Shown one piece after another: positions 21,014-33,845 of a DNA stretch of 64,000 nt (positions are counted from its first letter, which is position 1; each line of letters starts with the position of its first letter). Position numbers and translations under genes: made by a program. The DNA is from Kosakonia arachidis (GTDB lineage Bacteria > Pseudomonadota > Gammaproteobacteria > Enterobacterales > Enterobacteriaceae), in assembly GCF_900116535.1 (NCBI RefSeq), contig NZ_FPAU01000001.1:979218-1043217 (forward strand), written 5' to 3'. Under the pieces are notes generated by a model that saw nothing but the letters and a program-made list of their open reading frames with translations, ran no database searches and was not told the origin of the DNA.

Positions 21014-22240
21014 ATGGACAAATTATTAGAGCGTTTTTTACAGTACGTTTCTCTGGATACTCAATCTAAGCCCGGCGTCCGCCAGGTGCCAAGCACGGAC
21101 GGTCAGTGGAAGCTCCTGCGTTTACTTCAGGCCCAACTGGAAGAGATGGGGCTGGAAAATGTGACATTAAGCGACAGAGGCACGCTAATGGCGAAGCTGC
21201 CGTCGAACGTGCAAACGCCGGTTCCGGCGATCGGTTTTATTTCCCATGTTGATACTTCTCCGGATTGCAGCGGGAAAAACGTCAACCCACAAATCCTTGA
21301 AAACTATCGTGGCGGCGATATCGCGCTCGGCGTTGGCGATGAAATTCTTTCGCCGGTGATGTTCCCGGTGCTGCATCAGTTGTTGGGGCAGACGCTGATT
21401 ACCACCGACGGCAAAACGCTGCTCGGCGCGGATGATAAAGCAGGCGTCGCGGAAATCATGACCGCGCTGGCGGTGCTGAAAAAGGAAAATATTCCACACG
21501 GCGACATCTGTGTGGCATTCACTCCGGACGAGGAAGTTGGCAAAGGGGCAAAGCATTTTGACGTTGAAACTTTTGGCGCGAAATGGGCGTATACCGTCGA
21601 TGGCGGCGGCGTAGGTGAACTGGAGTATGAGAACTTCAACGCCGCATCGGTGGATATCAAAATTGTCGGCAACAACGTGCATCCCGGCACGGCGAAAGGG
21701 GTGATGGTCAACGCTTTGACACTCGCCAGTAAGATCCATGCGCTGGTGCCGGAAGAGGAGAGCCCGGAACAGACGGAAGGCTATGAGGGCTTCTATCATC
21801 TGACCAGCATCAAAGGCACGGTTGAACGCGCTGATATGCATTACATCATCCGCGATTTTGATCGTAAAGCCTTTGAAGCGCGGAAACGTAAAATGATGGA
21901 GATCGCCAAAAAAGTGGGTAAAGGGCTGCATCCGGATTGCTATATCGAACTGGCGATTGAAGACAGCTACTACAACATGCGCGATAAAGTAGTGGAGTTC
22001 CCGCATATCCTGGAGGTCGCCAGGCAGGCGATGCGCGACTGCGATATCGAACCGGACATGAAACCGATTCGCGGCGGCACCGACGGCGCACAGCTCTCCT
22101 TCATGGGATTGCCGTGTCCGAATCTGTTTACCGGCGGCTATAACTACCACGGCAAGCATGAATTTGTAACGCTGGAAGGGATGGAAAAAGCGGTGCGGGT
22201 GATTGCCCGTATCGCCGGGTTGACCGCAAAAGGGCATTAA
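21014..22240 (+). CDS. pepT: Peptidase T (aminotripeptidase)
   Basis: A cytoplasmic M20-family metallopeptidase that removes N-terminal residues from tripeptides. It is 408 residues, the E. coli length, starting at ATG 21014 behind ggggggc. Zinc-ligand motifs are visible: HVDTSPD near residue 78, [12 protein letters not shown], the [14 protein letters not shown] glutamates, and [17 protein letters not shown] near the C terminus. It is divergent from potA with about 260 bp between. Confidence 0.96.
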   Translation: MDKLLERFLQYVSLDTQSKPGVRQVPSTDGQWKLLRLLQAQLEEMGLENVTLSDRGTLMAKLPSNVQTPVPAIGFISHVDTSPDCSGKNVNPQILENYRGGDIALGVGDEILSPVMFPVLHQLLGQTLITTDGKTLLGADDKAGVAEIMTALAVLKKENIPHGDICVAFTPDEEVGKGAKHFDVETFGAKWAYTVDGGGVGELEYENFNAASVDIKIVGNNVHPGTAKGVMVNALTLASKIHALVPEEESPEQTEGYEGFYHLTSIKGTVERADMHYIIRDFDRKAFEARKRKMMEIAKKVGKGLHPDCYIELAIEDSYYNMRDKVVEFPHILEVARQAMRDCDIEPDMKPIRGGTDGAQLSFMGLPCPNLFTGGYNYHGKHEFVTLEGMEKAVRVIARIAGLTAKGH

Positions 22241-22250
22241 CACCGTAAAT

Positions 22251-22276
22251 GCCCGGTAGCGCTGCGCTAACCGGGC
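22251..22276 (+). repeat. REP-like palindrome after pepT
   Basis: GCCCGG (22251-22256) pairs with CCGGGC (22271-22276), with additional pairing TAGCGC/GCGCTA inside. This is the form of an enterobacterial repetitive extragenic palindromic unit. It sits between convergent pepT and roxA. Confidence 0.65.
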
Positions 22277-22340
22277 CTGGTGCAAGGGCAGGACGTTGAG
22301 TATTTTTCAGGTCGGATAAGGCACAACCGCCCTGTTTTTA

Positions 22341-23462
22341 TTAGTCCTCGAAGAACCAGTAACCGCTGTTGACCAGCGCGGCGAGCATGGCGAGGAATGA
22401 CGGGTCTTCCAGCGCATCACCAAAGTTCTCTCCGGTTAACACGACGTCGGCTGCCAGCGCATTCAGCGCCGGGCGGTGCGGCGTATCCACTTTCTCACCA
22501 TTAACAAAGACATCTTCGCCAATACGCAACACGCGCAGGCCACCAAGACGCACCAGTTTGTCGCCCTGTTGCAGCGCATCATAGATTTCATCCGGCTGAT
22601 ACGGTGGTTCCGGCGGCGCGACATCGAGCTCATGACGCGACTGGGAAATAAACTCACCCAGCCAGTCGTTGAACTGTGCGGGCTGGTTGATTAGGTTCAG
22701 CATCATTCCACGCAACTTGTCCACCTCTTCCGGCAGAATATCTGCCGGATGCGCACGCTGCGGCACGTCCGGATCGCTGTAACGCTGGCTACCTAATTCA
22801 CGCTGTAAAACGTAATCGGCAAAACCGCTGATCAATTCGCGGGCGCTTGGCGCGCGAAAACCTACTGAATAGTTAAGCGAGTTTTCCAGCGAATAGCCTT
22901 CATGCGGGAATCCCGGCGGAATATAGAGAATATCGCCCGGCTCCAGTTCTTCATCGATAATCGCCTCGAACGGATCGACCTGGAGCAAATCCGGGTGTGG
23001 ACAGTGTTGTTTAAGCGACGTTTTTTCACCCACGCGCCAGCGACGACGGCCAGTGCCCTGAATAATAAACACATCGTACTGGTCGAGGTGCGGGCCTACG
23101 CCGCCGCCCGGCACTGAGAAAGAGATCATCAGATCGTCGGTACGCCAGTCGGGCAGAGCATGGAACGGACGCATCAGCGCGGCGGCAGGCTGATGCCAGT
23201 GGTTTACTGCCTGCACCAGCAGCGACCAGTTGTTTTCACCCAGATGATCATAGCTCTGGAACGGCCCGTGTCCGACCTGCCATTTGCCATCAAGATGGCT
23301 GACCAGCCGGCTGTCCACTTCATTTTCCATTGCCAGCCCGGCCAGCTCGTCAGGGCTGATGGGATCGACGAAATTTTTAATTCCGCGTTTCAGCACTACC
23401 GGGCGTTTTTGCCAGTAGCGTTGGATAAAATCTGGCCAGTTAATCTCTACATGATATTCCAT
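22341..23462 (-). CDS. roxA: Ribosomal protein uL16 arginine 3-hydroxylase RoxA (YcfD)
   Basis: A JmjC-fold 2-oxoglutarate/Fe(II)-dependent oxygenase that in E. coli hydroxylates an arginine of ribosomal protein L16. It is 373 residues, the E. coli length, from ATG 23462. The iron ligands of the HxD motif are His125 and Asp127 (GPHLDQYD). The distal His is in IPPGFPHEGY near residue 187. The C-terminal winged-helix-like region ends in GYWFFED. It is convergent with pepT. Confidence 0.95.
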   Translation of the reverse strand: MEYHVEINWPDFIQRYWQKRPVVLKRGIKNFVDPISPDELAGLAMENEVDSRLVSHLDGKWQVGHGPFQSYDHLGENNWSLLVQAVNHWHQPAAALMRPFHALPDWRTDDLMISFSVPGGGVGPHLDQYDVFIIQGTGRRRWRVGEKTSLKQHCPHPDLLQVDPFEAIIDEELEPGDILYIPPGFPHEGYSLENSLNYSVGFRAPSARELISGFADYVLQRELGSQRYSDPDVPQRAHPADILPEEVDKLRGMMLNLINQPAQFNDWLGEFISQSRHELDVAPPEPPYQPDEIYDALQQGDKLVRLGGLRVLRIGEDVFVNGEKVDTPHRPALNALAADVVLTGENFGDALEDPSFLAMLAALVNSGYWFFED

Positions 23463-23552
23463 ATGCGTTTCCGGCAAATAATCATTGGCTGAATAAAAGA
23501 TTATAGTAATGCTGATGCGCTATTTTGTCTGTGTAACAGGGGAGATAACAAG

Positions 23553-23581
23553 AAAAAGGGGGCGAATTCATCCCCCTTTTT
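23553..23581 (-). terminator. Terminator of phoPQ / upstream of roxA
   Basis: A perfect 10-bp stem AAAAAGGGGG/CCCCCTTTTT (23553-23562, 23572-23581) with a 9-base loop lies 24 bp past the phoQ stop. The T-run is present in either direction, so it can act bidirectionally. In the leftward direction it isolates phoPQ from roxA. Confidence 0.88.
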
Positions 23582-23604
23582 GCACACGTGGTAAATGATG
23601 GCGA

Positions 23605-25068
23605 TCAGTCACCGATGGCGCTGGTGTGCTGTCGTCCAAAAATCGCTTCCATTTTGGCCCCGCCAAGCATGCTCTCGCCAGTTAGAATTTGCCCTTCATA
23701 CTGGTCAACGATCTCCCGCGCTACGGAAAGCCCGACGCCCTGACCGGGACGCAGTGTGTCGGCGCGCTGCCCGCGATCAAAAACGATTTCGCGTTTAGCA
23801 ATCGGGATCCCGGGGCCATCGTCTTCAACCACAATATGCAAGGTATCTTCGGTTTGCCGGGCGGAAACTTCGACAAATTCAAGGCAGTATTTGCAGGCGT
23901 TATCCAGTAGATTGCCCATTACTTCCATAAAGTCATTCTGTTCGCCAACAAAGCTAACTTCCGGTGAGATATCGAGTGTGATATTCACCCCTTTGCGTTG
24001 ATAAACCTTATTCAGCGCTGATGTGAGGCTGTCGAGCAATGGCGCAATGGGATGTAGTTCGCGGCTCAACAGGCCGCTGCTGCCTCGCATTGTCGCCCGA
24101 TGCAGGTAGTAACCGATTTGCTGCGAAATACGGCTGATCTGCTCCAGCATTAAGGGTTCAGCTTCGCCAAGACTCATCTTCTCGCTGCGAAGCGATCGTA
24201 ATGTGCTCTGTAATACCGCCAGCGGTGTTTTCAGGCTATGGGTGAGGTCGGTTAGTGTCGTGCGATATTTGTCGTAGCGATCGCGTTCACTCTTCAATAG
24301 GCGGTTCAGATTGCTCACCAGACTGGTCAGCTCGCGGGTGGTTTCCGGGTTGAGTTGCTCACGGTGATGCTCTTCCAGTTCGCGCACTTCCCGCGCCAGA
24401 TCCTCAATAGGTCGCAGACTCCACCATGCCGCCAGCCACAGCAGTGGTACCACCAGCAACAGGTTGGCGGCCAGTACATAGATAAACCAGTTCCAGACCA
24501 TATTGGAGCGGTTAAGCTCGACAGGAATGGTATCGACAACCACGATGGTCAGTTGCGGCATGCGTGCCGTAGCGGGGTAAATATTCACTGCCACGGAGTG
24601 CGTCATTTCCGAGTTGCTGTCGTCGTTGCGGATCTCTTTCAGCTCTTCCTCAATGGAATGGTCGTCATCTACCAGCGTGCTGCTGGCATCGACATCGGCT
24701 TCGATTTCGTGAAAACCGTTAGCTGTCAGCCAGTCCGGCTCGATCATCTTCTGCAACCATGGCACATTTTTCTGCGACCAGATCAGTTTATTATCTTTAT
24801 CATAGATAAATGCCACCGTCGGGCTTTGCAGGTTGAGATTTTTCGGTAACTCAACGCTGAGCTGATTATTTTCCCATTTCGCCAGGGTGTAAAAGAGGCT
24901 ACTTTCACCGCGCAACAGACGGAAGGTGGTTTTATCAAAGCTGACGCTATAACCCACCAGTGCCACCACACCATACGCCAGCGAGAGCACCATCACTACG
25001 GCTGCCGTGGCGAGTAAAAAGCGAACCCGCAATGACAGCGGCATGATGTGTTGCAGCAGACGCCTCAT
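23605..25068 (-). CDS. phoQ: Sensor kinase PhoQ
   Basis: A 487-residue inner-membrane histidine kinase sensing low Mg2+, acid and cationic peptides. TM1 is near residues 17-38 and TM2 near 195-215. The periplasmic domain has the acidic membrane-facing patch ([24 protein letters not shown]). HAMP is followed by the H-box LTHSLKTPL (His near 277), the N-box [10 protein letters not shown], and the G boxes DDGPG and GQGVGL. The start overlaps the phoP stop by 4 bp. Very similar to E. coli PhoQ over its length. Confidence 0.97.
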   Translation of the reverse strand: MRRLLQHIMPLSLRVRFLLATAAVVMVLSLAYGVVALVGYSVSFDKTTFRLLRGESSLFYTLAKWENNQLSVELPKNLNLQSPTVAFIYDKDNKLIWSQKNVPWLQKMIEPDWLTANGFHEIEADVDASSTLVDDDHSIEEELKEIRNDDSNSEMTHSVAVNIYPATARMPQLTIVVVDTIPVELNRSNMVWNWFIYVLAANLLLVVPLLWLAAWWSLRPIEDLAREVRELEEHHREQLNPETTRELTSLVSNLNRLLKSERDRYDKYRTTLTDLTHSLKTPLAVLQSTLRSLRSEKMSLGEAEPLMLEQISRISQQIGYYLHRATMRGSSGLLSRELHPIAPLLDSLTSALNKVYQRKGVNITLDISPEVSFVGEQNDFMEVMGNLLDNACKYCLEFVEVSARQTEDTLHIVVEDDGPGIPIAKREIVFDRGQRADTLRPGQGVGLSVAREIVDQYEGQILTGESMLGGAKMEAIFGRQHTSAIGD

Positions 25069-25739
25069 TTCGGCAATTCAAATAAATATCCCTGACCGCG
25101 CACCGTGGTGATAACGTCATTGGGATACAGCGCCTGGATTTTTTTACGCAACCGGCCCATCAGCACGTCGATGGTGTGACTTTCACGCAGTTCTGCATCG
25201 GGATAAAGCTGCAACATCAAGGAATCTTTGCTTACCACTTTGCCGCTGTTGCGGATCAGTGTTTCCATAATGGTGTATTCAAAGGCCGTGAGTTTCACTA
25301 CTTCATCATTAATGGATAATTCCCGTCGTGAAAGATCAACCTGGAAAGGTGACATCGAGATCAGTTGCGAGGCCAGGCCACTGTTACGGCGCATCAATGC
25401 CTGAATGCGCGCTACTATCTCTTCAATATGGAAGGGTTTAGTGACGTAGTCGTCGGCACCCGCGCTCAGCACTTCGACTTTATCCTGCCAGCCTTCGCGG
25501 GCGGTCAGAACTAACACCGGCAGTGAAACGTCATGGCTGCGCCAGCGGCGGATCAGTGACAGGCCATCTTCATCCGGCAGACCGAGATCGACAATGGCGA
25601 TGTCCGGCAGATGTTCATTCAGAAAGTAATCTGCTTCCTTTGCGTCTTCCGCCGCGTCAACCTGATGTTCCAGTTCCTGTAACTGAACTTTTAAGTGGTG
25701 GCGCAGCAGAGCATTATCTTCCACAACGAGAACGCGCAT
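25065..25739 (-). CDS. phoP: Response regulator PhoP
   Basis: A 224-residue OmpR-family regulator. The receiver has Asp51 in [11 protein letters not shown], Thr near 79 and Lys near 101 (DYVTKPF). The winged-helix output domain ends in [11 protein letters not shown]. In E. coli it activates magnesium transport, lipid A modification and its own operon. It is preceded by a PhoP box, consistent with autoregulation, and co-translated with phoQ. Confidence 0.97.
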   Translation of the reverse strand: MRVLVVEDNALLRHHLKVQLQELEHQVDAAEDAKEADYFLNEHLPDIAIVDLGLPDEDGLSLIRRWRSHDVSLPVLVLTAREGWQDKVEVLSAGADDYVTKPFHIEEIVARIQALMRRNSGLASQLISMSPFQVDLSRRELSINDEVVKLTAFEYTIMETLIRNSGKVVSKDSLMLQLYPDAELRESHTIDVLMGRLRKKIQALYPNDVITTVRGQGYLFELPK

Positions 25740-25784
25740 CGTCAGAACTCTCCGTATATTTTTGATTGAAATAGTTTAACGCGG

Positions 25785-25819
25785 ATTGTCAGGCGTAGGG
25801 GATAAACATTTACTAAACC
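25785..25819 (-). promoter_or_regulatory. PhoP box and autoregulated promoter of phoP
   Basis: On the minus strand, GGTTTA (25819-25814) and TGTTTA (25808-25803) are direct repeats separated by 5 bp, the PhoP-box pattern. Twelve bases downstream comes GACAAT (25790-25785), the same spacing as the -10 of the E. coli phoP P1 promoter. This strongly suggests conserved positive autoregulation. Confidence 0.85.
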
Positions 25820-25830
25820 AGGAGGGAAGA

Positions 25831-25859
25831 AACCCTCTTTTCAAGGAAAAAAGAGGGTT
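25831..25859 (-). terminator. Hairpin between purB and phoP
   Basis: AACCCTCTTTT (25831-25841) and AAAAGAGGGTT (25849-25859) form a perfect 11-bp stem with a 7-base loop just after the purB stop. It is the likely terminator of the mnmA-hflD-purB transcript. Confidence 0.75.
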
Positions 25860-25877
25860 AGCAGGCAGAAGAATGGA

Positions 25878-27251
<1,374 letters not shown>

Positions 27252-27267
27252 TCACAACTCCGGGAGG

Positions 27268-27897
27268 TTAACAATGAGCGAGAATTTGTTTGGCCTGTGT
27301 CGACAGGCGATTTCGGGAAAACATCAATTGCAGGCGGCCCCCGCCGACCTGATGCCACAGCACGGCGGCGCGGATCCCGGCGAGCAGCGTGGCGCGTACT
27401 TTTGCCTGCACCTGCGAACTTTGCAGCACGGCGGGCGAGCCAGTGACCTGAATGCGCGGCCCCAGCGGGCTGATAATGTCAATATAAATAGCAGCCATCG
27501 CGCTGAGCAGCGTCTCCGATTGCAGATCGAAATGCTCAAGCTGTCGCTGTAATCCAGCAATGCGGTTACCGAGCGTATCCATTGCGCCTTTACTGCCAGC
27601 AAGTTTACGCTCCAGTACCATCATAGAAAGAGTGTAGCGGGTTAATTCACCATTCAGACCCTGGCGACTGCTCGCGTTCAGCACACCCAGCAGCGTTTCC
27701 AGCCCGGTACGCAGGTTGGTTTCACTGCCGCCGAACACACTGAGCGTGGAGTCCGGGTTGAGATCGATAACGCTATTGAGCGAAACGTGCAGCGCGTCAG
27801 AGTCACAATGTCCCTGGTGCGCCAGTTGCTGCACCAGCCGTGCGGACTGGCAAATGCCTGCCAATGCAAGGGTAATATCGTAATAGTTCTTCGCCAC
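27268..27897 (-). CDS. hflD: HflD homologue (lysogenization regulator)
   Basis: A 209-residue helical, membrane-associated protein; in E. coli it binds phage lambda CII and affects lysogeny, but its host role is unclear. GTG at 27897 is chosen because GAAGGAG lies just upstream and it gives [14 protein letters not shown], the family N terminus. The C terminus ends ILAHC, a few residues shorter than E. coli (ILAHLTPEL). It sits between mnmA and purB in the conserved order. Confidence 0.92.
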   Translation of the reverse strand: MAKNYYDITLALAGICQSARLVQQLAHQGHCDSDALHVSLNSVIDLNPDSTLSVFGGSETNLRTGLETLLGVLNASSRQGLNGELTRYTLSMMVLERKLAGSKGAMDTLGNRIAGLQRQLEHFDLQSETLLSAMAAIYIDIISPLGPRIQVTGSPAVLQSSQVQAKVRATLLAGIRAAVLWHQVGGGRLQLMFSRNRLSTQAKQILAHC

Positions 27898-27970
27898 ACT
27901 CACTCCTTCCACTGCCCGCATCGTTAACGGCTGCGCGGGCTTTTGCCAGTCCAGTATTTACGCTAATTCG

Positions 27971-29640
<1,670 letters not shown>

Positions 29641-29648
<8 letters not shown>

Positions 29649-30309
29649 AGCTGGCTCCCTGGTAAGCGTCACGCCACTCGCCATTGGCGAGGTTATCCAG
29701 CGTGTAATTCCCCATAGCGTAGCGGATGAGACGCAGAGTGGGAAATCCAACATGGGCGGTCATGCGACGTACCTGGCGGTTGCGCCCTTCATATAGCGTA
29801 ATTTTCAGCCAGGCGGTGGGGATCGATTTGCGCTCGCGGATTGGCGGATTACGCGGCCATAGCCAGTCTGGCTCATTGACCAGCTCAATACCTGCAGGCA
29901 GGGTTGGGCCGTCATTGAGGGTGACGCCACTGCGCAGCGCGGCGATGGCCTCGTCAGTCGGTTCCCCTTCCACCTGCACGTAATAAATTTTGCCGGTACG
30001 TTTGCCTGGCTGGGTAAGACTTGCCTGCAGCGCGCCATCGTTGGTCAATACCAGCAGCCCTTCGCTGTCACGATCAAGACGACCGGCGGCATACACGCCC
30101 TGGACCGGAATAAAATCTTTCAGCGTGCTGCGTCCGTCTTCGTCGGTAAACTGTGCCAAAACATCGTAGGGTTTATTGAACAAAATAACGCGTTTTGGTT
30201 GGCTTTGCCCGGAAGGTTTAGACGCTTGTCGCGAGCTGAATCGCTCAACCCGGTGATTTCTAAAAGAAGTTTTCTTCATGGTATTTTCAGTAGTTATCAA
30301 TTCCCGCAT
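29641..30309 (-). CDS. rluE: 23S rRNA pseudouridine(2457) synthase RluE
   Basis: A 222-residue RsuA-family pseudouridine synthase modifying U2457 of 23S rRNA. The catalytic Asp79 lies in [17 protein letters not shown]. The second family motif [24 protein letters not shown] is near the C terminus. ATG 30309 ([13 protein letters not shown]) matches the annotated E. coli start; the ATG ten codons in (30279) is an alternative. It reads away from icd and overlaps nudJ. Confidence 0.93.
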
Positions 30310-30495
30310 TATAACGGAATAACGATTGCCTTTCATGGAGCCTGAGTATCGGTTAGTATTGACGGGCTCATTACAATTTATTAACAAAAAACGGTTTGCT
30401 CTGTGTGATTCAGATAACAGGTGAACGGACGAAGTCTGAGCGCCCCGGCATGAAGTCAGCGAGCAAACAACCAGAAGTGCTCGAAGGAGAGGTGA

Positions 30496-31746
30496 ATGGA
30501 AAGCAAAGTAGTTGTTCCGGCGGAAGGTAAAAAGATCACCCTGCAAAATGGCAAGCTCAACGTTCCGAATGACCCGATTATCCCGTTCATTGAAGGTGAC
30601 GGTATCGGTGTTGACGTTACCCCGGCGATGCTGAAAGTGGTGGATGCCGCTGTGGAGAAAGCCTACAAAGGCGAGCGTAAAATTTCCTGGATGGAAATTT
30701 ATACCGGCGAGAAATCGACCCACGTTTATGGCCAGGACGTCTGGTTGCCGCCTGAAACACTTGATCTGATTCGTGAATACCGCGTTGCAATTAAAGGCCC
30801 TTTGACCACGCCAGTTGGCGGCGGAATCCGTTCCCTGAACGTTGCGCTGCGCCAGGAGCTGGACCTTTATATCTGCCTGCGCCCGGTTCGTTACTACGAG
30901 GGCACCCCAAGCCCGGTTAAACACCCGGAACTGACTGACATGGTCATCTTCCGTGAAAACGCTGAAGACATTTACGCCGGTATCGAATGGAAAGCGGACT
31001 CTGCTGACGCAGAAAAAGTGATTAAATTCCTGCGCGAAGAAATGGGCGTGAAGAAAATTCGCTTCCCGGAACATTGCGGTATTGGCATCAAACCGTGTTC
31101 CGAAGAGGGCACCAAACGTCTGGTGCGCGCCGCGATTGAATATGCGATCGCCAACGACCGCGATTCCGTGACGCTGGTTCACAAAGGCAACATCATGAAG
31201 TTCACCGAAGGCGCGTTCAAAGACTGGGGTTACCAGTTGGCTCGCGAAGAGTTCGGCGGCGAACTGATCGACGGTGGCCCGTGGCAGAAAATCAAAAACC
31301 CGAAAACCGGCAAAGAGATCATCATCAAAGATGTGATCGCTGATGCATTCCTGCAACAGATCCTGCTGCGTCCGGCTGAATATGACGTTATTGCCTGTAT
31401 GAACCTGAACGGTGACTACATCTCTGACGCACTGGCTGCTCAGGTTGGCGGTATCGGTATTGCGCCTGGCGCGAACATTGGTGACGAATGTGCTCTGTTT
31501 GAAGCGACCCACGGCACGGCACCGAAATATGCGGGTCAGGACAAAGTGAACCCGGGTTCTGTGATCCTTTCCGCTGAGATGATGCTGCGTCACATGGGCT
31601 GGGTTGAAGCGGCTGACCTGATCGTCAAAGGCATGAGCGGCGCGATTAACGCCAAAACCGTGACCTACGATTTTGAACGTCTGATGGAAGGCGCTAAGCT
31701 GCTGAAATGTTCAGAGTTTGGCGACGCGATCATCGCGAACATGTAA
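30496..31746 (+). CDS. icd: Isocitrate dehydrogenase (NADP+)
   Basis: TCA-cycle enzyme of 416 residues, converting isocitrate to 2-oxoglutarate. Ser113, the residue phosphorylated by AceK to switch flux to the glyoxylate bypass, is in GGGIRSLN. Metal-binding aspartates lie in [21 protein letters not shown] 30496 follows AGGAGAGG. It is complete at the 3' end (GDAIIANM) and shows no prophage att duplication in this window. It marks the right end of the conserved backbone block. Confidence 0.98.
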   Translation: MESKVVVPAEGKKITLQNGKLNVPNDPIIPFIEGDGIGVDVTPAMLKVVDAAVEKAYKGERKISWMEIYTGEKSTHVYGQDVWLPPETLDLIREYRVAIKGPLTTPVGGGIRSLNVALRQELDLYICLRPVRYYEGTPSPVKHPELTDMVIFRENAEDIYAGIEWKADSADAEKVIKFLREEMGVKKIRFPEHCGIGIKPCSEEGTKRLVRAAIEYAIANDRDSVTLVHKGNIMKFTEGAFKDWGYQLAREEFGGELIDGGPWQKIKNPKTGKEIIIKDVIADAFLQQILLRPAEYDVIACMNLNGDYISDALAAQVGGIGIAPGANIGDECALFEATHGTAPKYAGQDKVNPGSVILSAEMMLRHMGWVEAADLIVKGMSGAINAKTVTYDFERLMEGAKLLKCSEFGDAIIANM

Positions 31747-31807
31747 TCCGCTTTGCGGGTTAAACAAGAACGGGAGCCAGATGGTTTCCGTTTTTTATTG
31801 CTAACTG

Positions 31808-31834
31808 AAAAACACGTTCTATGGGCGTGTTTTT
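31808..31834 (+). terminator. Hairpin terminator downstream of icd
   Basis: AAAAACACG (31808-31816) and CGTGTTTTT (31826-31834) form a perfect 9-bp stem ending in T residues. A weaker hairpin (acggga...tttccgttttt, about 31769-31797) precedes it. Together they end icd transcription before the accessory region. Confidence 0.75.
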
Positions 31835-32005
31835 CGGCTTTTTGGCTCTGCCAGTAATAGTGGGAAAAGAAAGTGGAGGCCCTCCAGCCGGTGCCATAAA
31901 ACATAAAATTTTTTCACCACCGTAACCATCTCACACCAAAAGAAAACCAGCTAAAAATGTGTTGATGTTAAGCGAAGCGGGCTTGATCATCTGCATCGAT
32001 GAATA

Positions 32006-32025
32006 TACTGTATATAAAAACAGTA
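32006..32025 (+). promoter_or_regulatory. LexA box (SOS operator) of umuDC
   Basis: TACTGTATATAAAAACAGTA is a 20-bp site with the essential CTG-N10-CAG half-sites and an AT-rich core. It lies 18 bp upstream of the umuD ATG and is an essentially ideal enterobacterial SOS box. Confidence 0.93.
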
Positions 32026-32042
32026 TTTAGCAGGACTACACT

Positions 32043-32465
32043 ATGCAGCTCATCAAACCCGCAGATTTTCCGCGCGCCGTTGTCGCGCTACCCCTTTTCA
32101 GCGACCTTGTTCAGTGCGGCTTTCCCAGTCCGGCAGCAGATTATGTTGAGCAGCGGATTGACCTTAACGAGCTACTTGTACAACATCCCTGCGCGACGTA
32201 TTTCGTCAGGGCGGCAGGGGATTCCATGATTGATGGCGGAATCAGCGATGGCGATCTTCTTGTCGTTGACAGTTCCCGTACCGCCCGGCATGGCGACATT
32301 GTGATCGCAGCAGTAGACGGCGCATTCACCGTGAAGCGTCTTCAGCTCAGACCCTCCCTTCAGCTTAACCCAATGAATCCCGCATACAGCCCGATCCGGG
32401 TGACGAGTGAAGACACGCTCGACATCTTCGGTGTCGTGACTTTTATCGTCAAAGCAGTGGGCTGA
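32043..32465 (+). CDS. umuD: UmuD, self-cleaving translesion polymerase subunit
   Basis: A 140-residue LexA-fold protease-like subunit of DNA polymerase V. RecA-stimulated self-cleavage should occur between Cys25 and Gly26 (LVQCGFPSP). The catalytic dyad is Ser61 (GDSMIDGG) and Lys98 (FTVKRLQ). It is very similar to E. coli UmuD but in a different genomic place, just after icd. It has a perfect LexA box upstream and umuC 2 bp downstream. Confidence 0.95.
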   Translation: MQLIKPADFPRAVVALPLFSDLVQCGFPSPAADYVEQRIDLNELLVQHPCATYFVRAAGDSMIDGGISDGDLLVVDSSRTARHGDIVIAAVDGAFTVKRLQLRPSLQLNPMNPAYSPIRVTSEDTLDIFGVVTFIVKAVG

Positions 32466-32467
32466 TT

Positions 32468-33733
32468 ATGTTTGCGCTGTGCGATGTGAACAGCTTCTAT
32501 GCGTCGTGTGAAACCATTTTTCGACCGGATTTGAAAGGGCGACCTGTCGTCGTTTTATCGAATAACGACGGTTGCGTGATTTCCCGCAGCGCGGAAGCGA
32601 AGCCTTTTGTGTCCATGGGTGAGCCTTATTTCAGACAGAAAGAGGCATTCCGGCGCCACGGCATTGTGGCGTTCAGCAGTAATTACGAGCTGTACGCGGA
32701 CATGTCTAATCGCGTGATGACGACGCTGGAAGAGATGAGCCCGCGCGTGGAAATATACTCCATTGATGAGGCCTTTTGTGACCTTACTGGCGTGCGGAAT
32801 TGCCGCGATTTAACTGACTTCGGGCATGAGGTTCGGGCCACCGTGCTGAAACGTGCCCATCTGACGGTCGGCGTTGGCATCGCACAAACCAAAACCCTGG
32901 CGAAGCTGGCCAACCACGCCGCCAAAAAGTGGCAGCGGCAGACCGGCGGAGTGGTCGATTTGTCGAACCAGGCGCGCCAGCGAAGGCTGATGGCAATGCT
33001 TCCGGTTGAAGAAGTCTGGGGTGTAGGCCGTCGTCTTTCAAAAAAGCTCGACGCCATGGGTATCAAAACGGCACTGGATTTGGCTGACAGCGATATCCGG
33101 TTTATCCGTAAGCACTTCAGCGTCGTTCTGGAGAGGACAGTCCGGGAGCTTCGCGGCGAGCCATGTCTCGAGTTGGAGGAGTTCGCGCCAGCAAAACAGG
33201 AAGTTGTCTGCTCCCGTTCGTTTGGCGGTTGCATTACCGGTTACGAGGATATGCGACAGGCAATATGCAGCTACGCCAGCCGGGCGGCGGAAAAGCTGCG
33301 TGGTGAGCATCAGTACTGCCGGTTTATCTCCGTATTTGTTAAGACCAGCCCGTTTGCATTAAACAAGCCGTATTATGGCAACAGCGCATCTGTAAAGCTC
33401 CTCACGCCCACGCAGGACAGCAGGGGCATCATTGGTGCGGCCACACGCTGCCTGGATGCGATCTGGAAAGAGGGTCATCACTACCAGAAAGCGGGGGTAA
33501 TGCTCGGCGATTTTTTCAGTCAGGGTGTCGCGCAGCTCAATCTATTCGATGACAACGCGCCGCGGGCGAACAGTGAAAAGCTGATGGACGTTCTGGATCA
33601 GCTCAACGCAAAAGACGGGCGGGGCACGTTGTATTTTGCCGGGCAGGGTATACAACCCCCATGGCAGATGAAGAGCAATCTGCTATCGCCACGGTACACC
33701 ACAAGGTATTCAGATCTTCTTAGGGTCCGATGA
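32468..33733 (+). CDS. umuC: UmuC, catalytic subunit of DNA polymerase V
   Basis: A 421-residue Y-family error-prone DNA polymerase. Catalytic acidic residues Asp6 (ALCDVNSFYASCE) and Asp100/Glu101 (YSIDEAFCDL) are intact. The helix-hairpin-helix region (VEEVWGVGRRLSKKLDAMGI) and a beta-clamp-binding motif (AQLNLFD, near residue 355) are present. It is full length and probably active, providing SOS mutagenesis with UmuD. Confidence 0.95.
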   Translation: MFALCDVNSFYASCETIFRPDLKGRPVVVLSNNDGCVISRSAEAKPFVSMGEPYFRQKEAFRRHGIVAFSSNYELYADMSNRVMTTLEEMSPRVEIYSIDEAFCDLTGVRNCRDLTDFGHEVRATVLKRAHLTVGVGIAQTKTLAKLANHAAKKWQRQTGGVVDLSNQARQRRLMAMLPVEEVWGVGRRLSKKLDAMGIKTALDLADSDIRFIRKHFSVVLERTVRELRGEPCLELEEFAPAKQEVVCSRSFGGCITGYEDMRQAICSYASRAAEKLRGEHQYCRFISVFVKTSPFALNKPYYGNSASVKLLTPTQDSRGIIGAATRCLDAIWKEGHHYQKAGVMLGDFFSQGVAQLNLFDDNAPRANSEKLMDVLDQLNAKDGRGTLYFAGQGIQPPWQMKSNLLSPRYTTRYSDLLRVR

Positions 33734-33803
33734 GCTTTATCAGTTAACGTGGTCTGCTATGTGCCAGGCGGAAGTTGCTCGTTTCAGCCTGGGTTAATAA
33801 ACG

Positions 33804-33830
33804 GGGAGCAGATCAAGCTGATCTGCTCCC
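33804..33830. terminator. Hairpin between convergent umuC and MFS genes
   Basis: GGGAGCAGATCA (33804-33815) and TGATCTGCTCCC (33819-33830) form a perfect 12-bp stem with a 3-base loop. There is no good T-run on either side, but its place between converging genes makes a terminator role likely. Confidence 0.65.
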
Positions 33831-33845
33831 GTGTTGCTGAGGCAT

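Noticed and set aside
21185-22285. A 366-codon frame antisense to pepT
   Set aside because: A shadow of the conserved pepT gene, with no ribosome site or family motif.
31680-31746. Prophage attachment site in the 3' end of icd
   Set aside because: icd is a known target for e14-like elements, but no integrase gene and no duplicated icd end are visible downstream.
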